DNA from: Phycisphaerae bacterium
GTDB taxonomy: Bacteria > Planctomycetota > Phycisphaerae > UBA1845 > PWPN01
Assembly: GCA_012729395.1 (NCBI GenBank)
Contig: JAAYDF010000361.1
Coordinates: forward strand, 1 to 64,000
Direction: 5' to 3'
DNA: 64,000 nucleotides
In this document: positions 46,953-55,473 of the stretch, piece by piece
Layout: every line of letters starts with the position of its first letter
Numbering within the stretch: position 1 is the first letter of the stretch
Notes under the pieces: generated by a model
The model's input: only the letters and a program-made list of their open reading frames with translations
Told to the model about the DNA's origin: nothing
Database searches by the model: none
Made by a program: the position numbers and the translations under genes

Positions 46953-49900
46953 AGATGCCGTATCGCAATTACCGGCATTGAAGCTGCTCATGTCCCTCGG
47001 CTGGGAGTACATCACGCCGGCCGAGGCACTCGCCCTGCGCGGCGGCCGGCGGTCGGAAGTGTTGCTGTACGGTGTGCTTGAAGAATGGCTCCGCGAGCAC
47101 AACCGGATCGACTATCGCGGTGAATCGGTGCCCTTCACCGAGGCAAATATCGCGTCCGCCATCGCCTCATTGCGCGACGAGCCGGACGACGGCCTTGTCC
47201 GCACAAACGAGAAGCTTTATGACCTGCTCGTGCTGGGTAAGGGCCTCAAGCAGACGGTCAAGGGGGATACGAAGAGCTTCCAGCTTCATTATGTGGACTG
47301 GGAGAACCCGGAGAACAACTGCTTCCAGGTCACCGAGGAATTCTCCGTTGAACGGTCGGGGACAACGGAGACCTTGCGGCCCGATCTCGTGTTGTTCGTG
47401 AATGGCATTGCGTTCGGGGTCATTGAGTGTAAACGAGCCGATCTCGGGGCTGGCAAGCCGGCACCGGTGATCCAGGCCATCGAACAACAGATTCGCAACC
47501 AGAAACCCGACGGGATTCCCAAGCTGTACCGCTACGTCCAGGTACTTGGGGCTGTTTCCCCGACCGGTGCCCCCGAGGGTGCCGCAGTCACTGAGGAATT
47601 CGTTTACGAGGCACAGCTTCCCGCGAGATACGCCACGGTGGGAACGCCGCGGAAGTTCTGGGCGAGTTGGCGGGAACGGCCGCTGCACAGCGGCAAGCTC
47701 GAAGTGACCGATGAGCAGATTACCGAGGCGGTCAACGCCCGCCTGCCAGCCGAGGAGAGAGAGAGACTGCTTGCAGGCCGGCCGCCGGAGGTGAGGGCGG
47801 ACTTCGAGGCAGCCGAGCGCGATGGCCGGCTGATCACAGAGCAGGATCGTCTCATTGCCGGGGTGTTCTCGCCCAAGCGCCTGCTCACGCTGTCCCACCG
47901 CTACATCGTTTTCGACGCCGGGGTCAGAAAGATCGCCAGGTACCAGCAGTACTTCTGCGTGGAGAAGATTCGCGAGCGTATTCGACGGCTTGGCGAAGAT
48001 GGCACCCGGAGCGGCGGCGTGGTGTGGCATACGCAGGGGTCGGGCAAGAGCCTGACTATGGTAATGCTCGTCAAGGCCATTGCCATGGATCGCCAGCGTG
48101 GCCGCATTCAGGGTGGTTCGGCCGGCGAACGTATCCTTCTGGTGACCGACCGCGTGGACCTCGACGACCAGATCTACGGTACATTCAAGCACTGCGGGCT
48201 GAAAACCGTCCAAGCAACGACTGGAGCGGAACTGGTGGACCTGCTCCGGGATTCCACGGCGAAGATCGTGACGACCGTCATCAACAAGTTCGAGGCTGCT
48301 ATTGGCAAGCAGAAGCTTCAGATCGACGACCCCAACATCTTCGTGTTGGTCGATGAAGGGCATCGGACGCAGTTTGGTATTCGACACTCGACCATGCGGC
48401 GGGTTCTGCCGAACGCCTGTTACATCGGGTTCACGGGTACACCTGTACGGAAGAAAGACAGCAGCACGGTCGAGAAGTTCGGCGGGATGATTGACGCCTA
48501 CACGATCAAGGAAGCAGAGGCGGATCGGGCGGTGCTGCCCCTGGTTTATGAGGGACGCCACGTCGTCAAGGATGTTGACCAGAAGGAGATTGACGACTGG
48601 TTCGATAAGTACACGGAACACCTGACCAAGGAGCAGAAGGCAGACCTGCAAAGGAAGATCAGCACGCAAGACCAGGTCATGCAGGCTGATCCTGTCATTC
48701 GGCGGATTGCCCGGGACGTGTCCGAGCACTACCGCGATTTCCTGCAACACACGGGGTTGAAAGCTCAACTCGTGGCGCCGACCAAATCGGCAGCCATCCA
48801 GTACAAGCACTGGCTTGATGACCTGGGAGAGGTGCGGTCTGAGGTCCTGATCTCGTCGGTGGATGACCGCGAAGGCGACGAGGACCTCTACAAGCCCAAC
48901 CGTGAGGTCGTTAATCGGTTCTGGAAAACTGTCCTGGAACGCTTCGGGACGGAGCAGGAATACAACAAGCAGCTTATCAACGCATTCAAGTACGGCGATA
49001 CTCGCGACCCCAACAGCGACGCGCCGGAGATCATGATCGTTGTGCACAAACTTCTGACCGGGTTCGATGCCCCGGACAACACGACGCTCTATCTCTGCCG
49101 TATGTTGCGTGAGCACACGCTGCTACAGGCCATCGCCCGCGTGAACCGCTTGGCAACCGGCAAGGAGCGGGGATACATCATCGACTACCGGAATGTGCTG
49201 GAAGAGCTCGATACCGCGTTCTCCATGTACGCCCGCGATCCTGATGACCCTGACGCTGCACTCCTCGGATTCGCAACGCCCGTCGCCCACGTGGAAGAGA
49301 CGTGGGCCGACCTGGCACAGCGACATTCGACACTTTGGGATACGTTCAAGGAGTTGGGCAATTCACGCGACCGCGAGGCCTTCGAGCAGCATCTTCGGCC
49401 AGAAGACCGGCGTGTCCGGTTCTATGAGCGGTTTGCGGCCTTTGCCCGAACGCTGGACGTGGCCCTGGCCTCTCACACGTTCCTTGAGCGAACGGCCCAC
49501 AAGACCGTGAAACGGTATCGTGATGATCTCAAGTTCTTTGGCGAGCTACGCCGGTCCGTCCGGATTCGCTACGCCGAGGTGGTTGATTTCTCCGAGTATG
49601 AACCGAAGATCCGTAAGCTACTCGACCAGTACATTTCAGCCACTGGCGTTGAAGCGTTGACCGGCAAGATCGATCTTTACGACCGAGAGCAACGCGCCGC
49701 GGCCCTCGAAGCGGCCGGCTCCGCATCTTCCAAGGCTGAGACCATCGCGAGCAACGTCGAGCGGGTTCTCGACGACCGAGTGAAGCGTGAAGACCCTGCA
49801 TCCTACCGCCGGTTCTCCGACATGTTGCGAGAGGTGATTGAGCGGATGCGAGCGGGTTGGCTCGCCGCGGCGGAAGCGCTGGTGCAGGTGGAGAAGATTG

Positions 49901-50220
49901 AGGAAGAGGTACTGCGTCCCAAGTCTGATGACGTGCCGGAAGCGATTCGTGCAAATCGGCTGGCAGCGGTGATCTACAGGAATACGCAAGAGACGCTCGG
50001 CGACAAAGGCCCTGAAGCAGCGGCTGCAATCGACGAGATTATCGAAAGCCGAGCAATTGTCGGCTGGAAGGATAATGACGACCGGCAGAAGCAGATGCGC
50101 CAGGCCGTTGACGATTACCTGTTTGATCTGAACGAGGAGCACCAACTCGGCCTGTCCGTCGAGCAGATCGACCGGCTGATTGACCTGTGCATGGAGCGTG
50201 CCAGGGCCGTTCTCCCATGA
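46927..50220 (+). CDS. hsdR: Type I restriction endonuclease subunit HsdR
   Basis: The 1097-aa protein has the N-terminal PD-(D/E)xK nuclease (LRPDLVLFVNGIAFGVIECKR), the SF2 motor with HTQGSGKSLTMV, DEGH in VLVDEGHRTQFG, and GFTGTPVRKK, followed by the helical C-terminal domain. ATP-driven translocation and cleavage of unmethylated DNA. The end overlaps the metallopeptidase gene by four bases. Confidence 0.96.
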   Translation: MSTAPLISEDAVSQLPALKLLMSLGWEYITPAEALALRGGRRSEVLLYGVLEEWLREHNRIDYRGESVPFTEANIASAIASLRDEPDDGLVRTNEKLYDLLVLGKGLKQTVKGDTKSFQLHYVDWENPENNCFQVTEEFSVERSGTTETLRPDLVLFVNGIAFGVIECKRADLGAGKPAPVIQAIEQQIRNQKPDGIPKLYRYVQVLGAVSPTGAPEGAAVTEEFVYEAQLPARYATVGTPRKFWASWRERPLHSGKLEVTDEQITEAVNARLPAEERERLLAGRPPEVRADFEAAERDGRLITEQDRLIAGVFSPKRLLTLSHRYIVFDAGVRKIARYQQYFCVEKIRERIRRLGEDGTRSGGVVWHTQGSGKSLTMVMLVKAIAMDRQRGRIQGGSAGERILLVTDRVDLDDQIYGTFKHCGLKTVQATTGAELVDLLRDSTAKIVTTVINKFEAAIGKQKLQIDDPNIFVLVDEGHRTQFGIRHSTMRRVLPNACYIGFTGTPVRKKDSSTVEKFGGMIDAYTIKEAEADRAVLPLVYEGRHVVKDVDQKEIDDWFDKYTEHLTKEQKADLQRKISTQDQVMQADPVIRRIARDVSEHYRDFLQHTGLKAQLVAPTKSAAIQYKHWLDDLGEVRSEVLISSVDDREGDEDLYKPNREVVNRFWKTVLERFGTEQEYNKQLINAFKYGDTRDPNSDAPEIMIVVHKLLTGFDAPDNTTLYLCRMLREHTLLQAIARVNRLATGKERGYIIDYRNVLEELDTAFSMYARDPDDPDAALLGFATPVAHVEETWADLAQRHSTLWDTFKELGNSRDREAFEQHLRPEDRRVRFYERFAAFARTLDVALASHTFLERTAHKTVKRYRDDLKFFGELRRSVRIRYAEVVDFSEYEPKIRKLLDQYISATGVEALTGKIDLYDREQRAAALEAAGSASSKAETIASNVERVLDDRVKREDPASYRRFSDMLREVIERMRAGWLAAAEALVQVEKIEEEVLRPKSDDVPEAIRANRLAAVIYRNTQETLGDKGPEAAAAIDEIIESRAIVGWKDNDDRQKQMRQAVDDYLFDLNEEHQLGLSVEQIDRLIDLCMERARAVLP

Positions 50221-50963
50221 GTACACGGAAACCGAAAGCCCCGGGCGAAAGGCGAGTCGTCAAGCTCGAACAGGCGAGTATCGAGTTTCATGTCGTGCGT
50301 GGCGACCGCGCACGTGCCCGCTTGGTTGTCCGGCCAGGCGGACAAGTGGAAGTCCGTGTGCCCAAGGAGGCCTCCGATGATTGGATTGACGATGTGGTCA
50401 AGCGTCGTCGCCGCTGGATTCTTCGGCAGCAGGTGTACTTCGAGCAGTTTCGCCCGCGCGAGCCGGAACGACGGTACGTGAATGGTGAGACCGTTCGGTA
50501 CCTGGGGCGTCAGTATACTCTGCGCATCCGGAAGCACGGTCAGGGTAAGGCTCACTTGAAAGGACGCTATTTGGAGGTTTGCGTTCGACCTTCTGATGAC
50601 CTTGAGGTGGTTCGGGATGCTGTCCAAGCATGGTACCGCAGCAGGGCAGAGGAGGTGATTGCCCGAAGAGCGGAGCCCTGCTTGGCTTTAATGCATGCCC
50701 ACGGAATCGAGGCCCCCACGATTCGGCTTCTGCGTATGACCCGACGATGGGGTAGCTGCACGGGAAAGGGGCACGTCCTGTTGAACCCTTACCTGGTGAT
50801 TGCACCAACTGACTGTGTGGACTACGTTCTCGTGCACGAGTTGTGCCATGTGCGGCACCCTCGCCATGATGAGGCGTTTTATCGGCTGCTGACGACAGTG
50901 ATGCCGGACTGGCCGCGCCGTCGGCGGCGCTTGGAAAAGTATGGACCGTTTCTGACACTTTAG
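50217..50963 (+). CDS. YgjP/WLM-type zinc metallopeptidase-like protein
   Basis: The 248-aa protein has HELCHVRHPRHDEAF (zinc motif HExxH) and TRRWGSCTGKGHVLLNPYL, typical of the SprT/YgjP-like (DUF45) proteins often found next to hsdR. ATG 50217 overlaps the hsdR stop. Its role in restriction is unknown. Confidence 0.87.
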   Translation: MSTRKPKAPGERRVVKLEQASIEFHVVRGDRARARLVVRPGGQVEVRVPKEASDDWIDDVVKRRRRWILRQQVYFEQFRPREPERRYVNGETVRYLGRQYTLRIRKHGQGKAHLKGRYLEVCVRPSDDLEVVRDAVQAWYRSRAEEVIARRAEPCLALMHAHGIEAPTIRLLRMTRRWGSCTGKGHVLLNPYLVIAPTDCVDYVLVHELCHVRHPRHDEAFYRLLTTVMPDWPRRRRRLEKYGPFLTL

Positions 50964-51124
50964 CGAGGACGGTGGGATAACTTTCTTGACCCCAGGTCCG
51001 GGCTGTTTTCTGAAGACGTGTTCTTCAGGAACGGCGGGCAGATGGGACGTCTGAGCCGGTTCACCCCCCGTAGCTGGTCGATACTGGAGTCGTATATGGT
51101 GTTCATTATCCGGTGGATGGTTCG

Positions 51125-52606
51125 ATGAAGGCAAAGGGCAAATACCCGTTTGGCCGTAAGGAAGGGCTGGCGCTTGAGTTCAAGCGGGCCACCGACCGCT
51201 TGCCGTCTAATTTCTTCGAGACGGTCTGCGCCTTCTTGAATCTCGACGGCGGGCTGATCGTGCTTGGCATAGAGGATGACGGCACGGTTTCGGGTGTGGC
51301 CCCGGCCGCCGTTGAGCGCATCAAGGCCGACATCGCCAATCTGTCCAACAACCCGCAGAAACTCGATCCGCCGCACCTGTTGTTTCCCCACGAGGAACGG
51401 GTTGGGGACAAGACCGTCATCAAGGTTCTGGTCCCGGCCAGTTCGCAAGTTCATGAGGTGGGTGGCGCCGTTTTTCTGCGCAGCGAGGATGGCGACTACC
51501 GCATCCGAGGGGTCAATCGGCTCGCGGGCCTGATGAATCGCAAGCTCAGTTTCTACACCGAGCAGCGGGTCTATCCCTACCTGGGCATGGCCGATCTCGA
51601 TCCGGCCTTGTTTGAAAAGGCCCGGCTTCTCATGCTGGGCCGCCAGCCCCAGCACCCCTGGGCCAACCTGTCGCCCGAGGAGTTGCTCAGGGTTTCGGGA
51701 TTCATCCGCCAGGACTACTCGACCGGCAAGCCCGGCTACACCCTGGCCGCCGCCCTGATGTTCGGGTTTGACACCACCATTCAAAGTCTGGTGCCGGGCT
51801 ACAAGTTCGACGCCCTGCTCCGGCGCCGCGACACCGAGCGATACGACGACCGGCTGACCGTCCGCGGAAACCTGATCGACGCCTTTGACCTGCTGATGGG
51901 CTTCGTGGAAAAGCACCTCAACGACCCGTTCTACATGGAGGGCACCACGAGCATCAGCCTGCGCTCGATCATCTTCCGCGAGCTGGTGGCCAACATCATC
52001 GCCCACCGCGAGTACACCAGCGCCGCCCCGGCCACGATGATGATTTACCAGGATCGGGTCGAGTTCAAAAACCCCAACGTGCCGCACTACCATGGCCGGA
52101 TCGAGCCGGGCAACTTCACCCCGTTCCCCAAGAATCCGACGATCTGCAAGTTCATGATCCAGCTCGGGCGGTACGAGGAACTGGGCTCCGGCGTCCGCCG
52201 CGTGAACCAGTACCTGCCGCACTACGCCCCCGGCGCCGGCCGGCCGGTGTTCGAGGACGGCGACATGTTCATGGTGACGGTGCCGCTGGCGGCGACCGCC
52301 GCAAAGACCGCCCCCGAAGTCACCCCACAAGTCGCGGGTGAAGTCACGGGTGAAGTCGCAGGTGAAGTCACGGGTGAAGTCGCTCGGTTTCTGCAAGTGC
52401 TTGCCGAGAGACCCATGACCCGAACAGAGGCGCAGGAAGCGCTCGAATTAAAAGGACAGGCCAATTTCAGAAACCGGTACTTAGAGCCGACATTGGAGGC
52501 CGGGCTTGTCGAAATGACCATTCCCGACAAGCCCCGCAGCCGACTGCAGAAGTACCGGCTGACCGACAAGGGCCGAGCGATCCTGCTGAAAGGGAAGGAA
52601 TCCTGA
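51125..52606 (+). CDS. AlbA_2/Schlafen-domain ATP-binding regulator
   Basis: The 493-aa protein has the AlbA_2 (Schlafen-like) domain: FKRATDRLPSNFFETVCAFLNLDGGLIVLGIEDDG. Later FRELVANIIAHREYTSAA resembles the GHKL-type part of these proteins. A tandem linker VTPQVAGEVTGEVAGEVTGE (about 405-425) joins a C-terminal winged helix (RTEAQEALELKGQANFRNRY). I chose ATG 51125 over GTG 51113 because GGTGG then has normal spacing. Confidence 0.85.
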   Translation: MKAKGKYPFGRKEGLALEFKRATDRLPSNFFETVCAFLNLDGGLIVLGIEDDGTVSGVAPAAVERIKADIANLSNNPQKLDPPHLLFPHEERVGDKTVIKVLVPASSQVHEVGGAVFLRSEDGDYRIRGVNRLAGLMNRKLSFYTEQRVYPYLGMADLDPALFEKARLLMLGRQPQHPWANLSPEELLRVSGFIRQDYSTGKPGYTLAAALMFGFDTTIQSLVPGYKFDALLRRRDTERYDDRLTVRGNLIDAFDLLMGFVEKHLNDPFYMEGTTSISLRSIIFRELVANIIAHREYTSAAPATMMIYQDRVEFKNPNVPHYHGRIEPGNFTPFPKNPTICKFMIQLGRYEELGSGVRRVNQYLPHYAPGAGRPVFEDGDMFMVTVPLAATAAKTAPEVTPQVAGEVTGEVAGEVTGEVARFLQVLAERPMTRTEAQEALELKGQANFRNRYLEPTLEAGLVEMTIPDKPRSRLQKYRLTDKGRAILLKGKES

Positions 52607-52662
52607 TGCCCAGAGCAACACGCGTTTGGAACTGACCTGGATTGGGAAGGAGAATCACTCAT

Positions 52663-53064
52663 TTGAAAGCAAACGTGGTCGCCTTGTGTGGAAGAGTCAA
52701 GAGTGGTATGGGCGATTGCTCGAAGCGAATGGAGCAAGTCCCCGGTCTGCTGGATGCGTATTCCCGGAAGACTGGAATGCACCTTGTTCCTGGCACACTG
52801 AACGTTGAACTTGAAACAGAATACGTCGTGCCGAAAGGTAGGCTCATGCGTCTGGAGGCTGGGGAATATGGCGGCACGGTGTCCGTAAGTATTGTCCCAT
52901 GCAAGATAAACAGCAAGGAAGCATTCATTCTCAGGACCGATGCAAACGAAGCTGGAACGGGGCACCATCCAAGAACCATAGTGGAAATCGCCTCAGATGT
53001 CATGCTTCGAGAGAGATTCGCTCTTGCAGATGGAGATGAAGTCGCTATTGAGATTGAACAATGA
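52663..53064 (+). CDS. DUF120-type (CTP-dependent riboflavin kinase-like) protein
   Basis: The 133-aa protein matches the archaeal riboflavin kinase fold (DUF120): GRVKSGMGDCSKRME, TGMHLVPGTLNVELE, PCKINSKEAFILRTD and a C-terminal VEIASDVMLRERFALADGDEV, all the conserved blocks. AAGGAG (52648-52653) makes TTG 52663 the best start. The usual archaeal N-terminal helix-turn-helix is absent. Bacterial riboflavin kinase is normally RibF, so this is unusual. Confidence 0.75.
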   Translation: MKANVVALCGRVKSGMGDCSKRMEQVPGLLDAYSRKTGMHLVPGTLNVELETEYVVPKGRLMRLEAGEYGGTVSVSIVPCKINSKEAFILRTDANEAGTGHHPRTIVEIASDVMLRERFALADGDEVAIEIEQ

Positions 53065-53794
53065 GGAGCGAGTCGGTGTCGTATCGTGCTCGCGCTTCGC
53101 TTCGGCGTTCTCTCTTGCATAGGTGTCGTGCGGGCTCCATCGGTTCGGCCAACCATGAAGCTGCCGAATGCTCGAACGGCCTGACCACCCGACGGCTGAG
53201 CCGCATCGCCGAGACGGGCACCGGTTCGTAACCCGCTCTTTTCCTTGACCGATTGACCGCCCGCAGGATGTTGAGCAGTTGCCGACGCACCGGGGCGTAG
53301 GGCTCGAACGGTATCCGCTCGAACTCCCGGCACATGCTCTGGACGGACCGACACGTAGCCATGTCCACGAGGTGGTTCTTGAGCTGGTTGTACTCGACCG
53401 GATGGATGCGCACCGAGGCGTGCCATTTCCGGTCGACACCCCTTCGGTAGCTGATGCTGTACCCGGCGAAGTGTACGGGCTCCCGGCGAATGTCCTTGAC
53501 GCACCGGCCCTCTTCGTCGAAGAACCGGTGCAGGCCCCGGGTGGCGATGATGATGAAGAAACGCTGGTGACGCAGGTACTGGACGTTGGCCAGGCCCTGC
53601 TGCTTGCGGCGGGCGCGTGCCCACTTGCTGATGGCGACGTGGTACTTGCCCATCAGCTTCTCGTCGATTTGCAGCACGTCCTTGTGCTCGGGAATGCAGC
53701 CGGTGACATAGTACCAGTAGCCGTTGCTGACGTAGGCGACGGCCAGTTGCTGAACGAATGCCCGCTCGGATGATGCGATGTGTCTGTAGATCAT
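53045..53794 (-). CDS. Unrecognised protein behind a long structured leader
   Basis: The 249-aa basic protein (MIYRHIASSERAFVQQLAVA) has AGGGGGAC upstream of ATG 53794. Conserved-looking segments are NGYWYYVTG, SKWARARRKQQGLANVQYLR, RFFIIIATRG and FEPYAPVRRQLLNILRAVNR. Many Arg/Lys suggest nucleic acid binding. I recall similar proteins in planctomycete and other genomes but no function. It is preceded on its strand by about 1.1 kb of hairpin-rich DNA. Its 3' end overlaps the DUF120 gene by 20 bases, tail to tail. Confidence 0.65.
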   Translation of the reverse strand: MIYRHIASSERAFVQQLAVAYVSNGYWYYVTGCIPEHKDVLQIDEKLMGKYHVAISKWARARRKQQGLANVQYLRHQRFFIIIATRGLHRFFDEEGRCVKDIRREPVHFAGYSISYRRGVDRKWHASVRIHPVEYNQLKNHLVDMATCRSVQSMCREFERIPFEPYAPVRRQLLNILRAVNRSRKRAGYEPVPVSAMRLSRRVVRPFEHSAASWLAEPMEPARHLCKRERRSEARARYDTDSLLIVQSQ

Positions 53795-54920
53795 GTTGTC
53801 CCCCTGAAGTGTAAAAGTTGAGAATTGTTCAGGGCACAATTCTCGAAAGCCGCACAAAACCGTTGCAAGAACCTCCTCTCGACGGTACTCACCCATCCGC
53901 AAGAGTCACGTGCTGCGTCGTGACCCTTGCCGGACAAACGCGGACAGTACATGCGCTGTGGACCTCCTTTCTGCAGCATTGTCGAATCGCCAAAACCCAA
54001 AACCTTGAGAAGAACCATCACAAGAACCCGAGTATGCGCGTGCTGCTAGATTCCTTTATGGCAGCACGCCAATTCATAGCGGTAGCGGACGCACGGTGCA
54101 CCCGTAGCGTCCGTCCGATTAACACAGCCAGAGCGGAGCGCTTCTCCCGAAGCAATCCGCTCTGGCCGCCACATCAGCTCCTTCCGGAGAATCGGCCGGC
54201 GGACTCACCATGTTGGTGAGTCACGCCGCCGACCACATCATCAATGCGAAGACATGCACGTCGCTGCTTTCGTCTCGGTCTGTGCCCGGCACCACCCGTC
54301 AGCACCCGAACAGGTCACGACTGCCTTGCCGTGAACTCCGCTCCGCCGGTCGGCGGACTCCTACTTGCAGCACTCTCCCAGACTGAGGTATTTCAAGCAC
54401 CTGCCTGATACAGCAGGCACCGGACATCACTCCGGCAACCTCAGCCCTTCCTCGGTTAGTGATACTCTCCACGCAGCCGGTCACGTCGCTTGACCAATCG
54501 CCGTATGTCCACCGCTCCCGCAATGGCATAGTTTCCGCCAGGCCGTAAGCCGGCGATTTCTGGGGGCAGAACCTAGAAGCTCCCCCTTACCCATCGGCGA
54601 AGGTCTTTCTAGCGCGGTTCGGCACCGTCTCCGTCTGCGTTTACCGCCAAGGGCTTGCGCCCCTTTCATGGTTGAGCTATTCACCGTCGGCTGTTTCGGC
54701 CGAACGCCGGACGTTATCATCCGCCCGGTTGCGTACGTCACCGCACACAAGCTCCCCACGGCGGCCGAGGTTGAACGGACCTGCAAGCCAATCAATGGCC
54801 CAGGCCCGAACCCCCTGGTGGGATTCGTCGGAACCTTCCAACTCACCCGTTCGAGCATCACGGCCGGGCCATATGTGACCCGGCGTGTCCCGATCGCCCA
54901 ACCTCCAAGTGAACCTGTGT
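53795..54920 (-). ncRNA. Hairpin-rich noncoding region upstream of the 53045 gene
   Basis: No protein gene is supported. Strong inverted repeats in order: GAGAATTGT/ACAATTCTC (53820-53844); GCGTGCTGC/GCAGCACGC (54038-54069); GGACGC..GCGTCC with ACGG/CCGT (54087-54112); GCCAGAGCGG/CCGCTCTGGC (54127-54166) with inner GCTTC/GAAGC; GACTCACC/GGTGAGTC with flanking CGGCGG/CCGCCG (54197-54231); TCCGCC/GGCGGA near 54340-54358. This density is far above ordinary intergenic DNA and fits a large structured RNA or leader. Confidence 0.5.
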
Positions 54921-54930
54921 GGAATGAATG

Positions 54931-55019
54931 GGATAGAGACCGCAGATTGACCCAGGACGGGCATTACTTGCGGAAGCCTCCCTCGAACCGGACAAGCACG
55001 TCTCCATGCATCCGGCTCT
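54931..55019 (-). ncRNA. Group II intron domain V-VI remnant
   Basis: On the minus strand 55019-54986 is a 34-base hairpin starting GAGCCGGA and ending TCCGGTTC, with an inner GCATG-GAGA-CGTGC stem and GNRA loop, matching group II intron domain V including the AGC triad. It is followed by a domain VI-like hairpin (GGGA/TCCC and CCGCA/TGCGG, 54983-54931). No reverse-transcriptase gene or intron 5' end is visible nearby, so it is probably a truncated intron. Confidence 0.65.
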
Positions 55020-55383
55020 ACGTGCCTCCAACATGACGGGTGATGAATCCGCCCTCTTAGCCCGGCTGGTGAGGCCGGGTTTACCGAGCGATTGGAGTTC
55101 GCATTGATGATGCCGTTTGATACGCGGTTGTGCGCCCGACGGCAGTAGAACGGTGTTCTACAGGCCGACCATAGCACAGCCGGCGACCTTAGTCACGGGT
55201 TTTCTTGCGCCCGGTGAGGCCGGCCCGTGTAAACATGTTGTCGGGTAGCGGTATGTGCCGACACTTCTGCACATGGTCGCGACCAATGGTTACAGGATGC
55301 TGACTTCAAGCCGTAGCAGGGGAAGCCAGGCCGGTAGGAACAGGGGCTGCAGCCCGGCCGCCTTTTCGAGGCTCACAGCCAAC
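55020..55383. other. Gene-free right end of element A
   Basis: Noncoding; probably includes residual intron sequence upstream of the domain V. No supported gene. Confidence 0.4.
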
Positions 55384-55397
55384 GTGGTAATTACCAC
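55384..55397. promoter_or_regulatory. Palindrome near the right att site
   Basis: GTGGTAATTACCAC is a perfect 14-base palindrome 132 bases from the att core. Its half-sites match those of 6199-6227 (GTGGTA and TACCAC). Confidence 0.6.
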
Positions 55398-55473
55398 ATT
55401 GGGGCCTGAATACTGTCGTAAGTCGTTTATTTATGTACCACAATGCGAAGCCTTGCAAAAACGAGGAATCCTG

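Noticed and set aside
54299-54529. Peptide resembling sequencing adapter read-through (DWSSDV)
   Set aside because: The nucleotide sequence does not match the adapter; chance resemblance in structured noncoding DNA.
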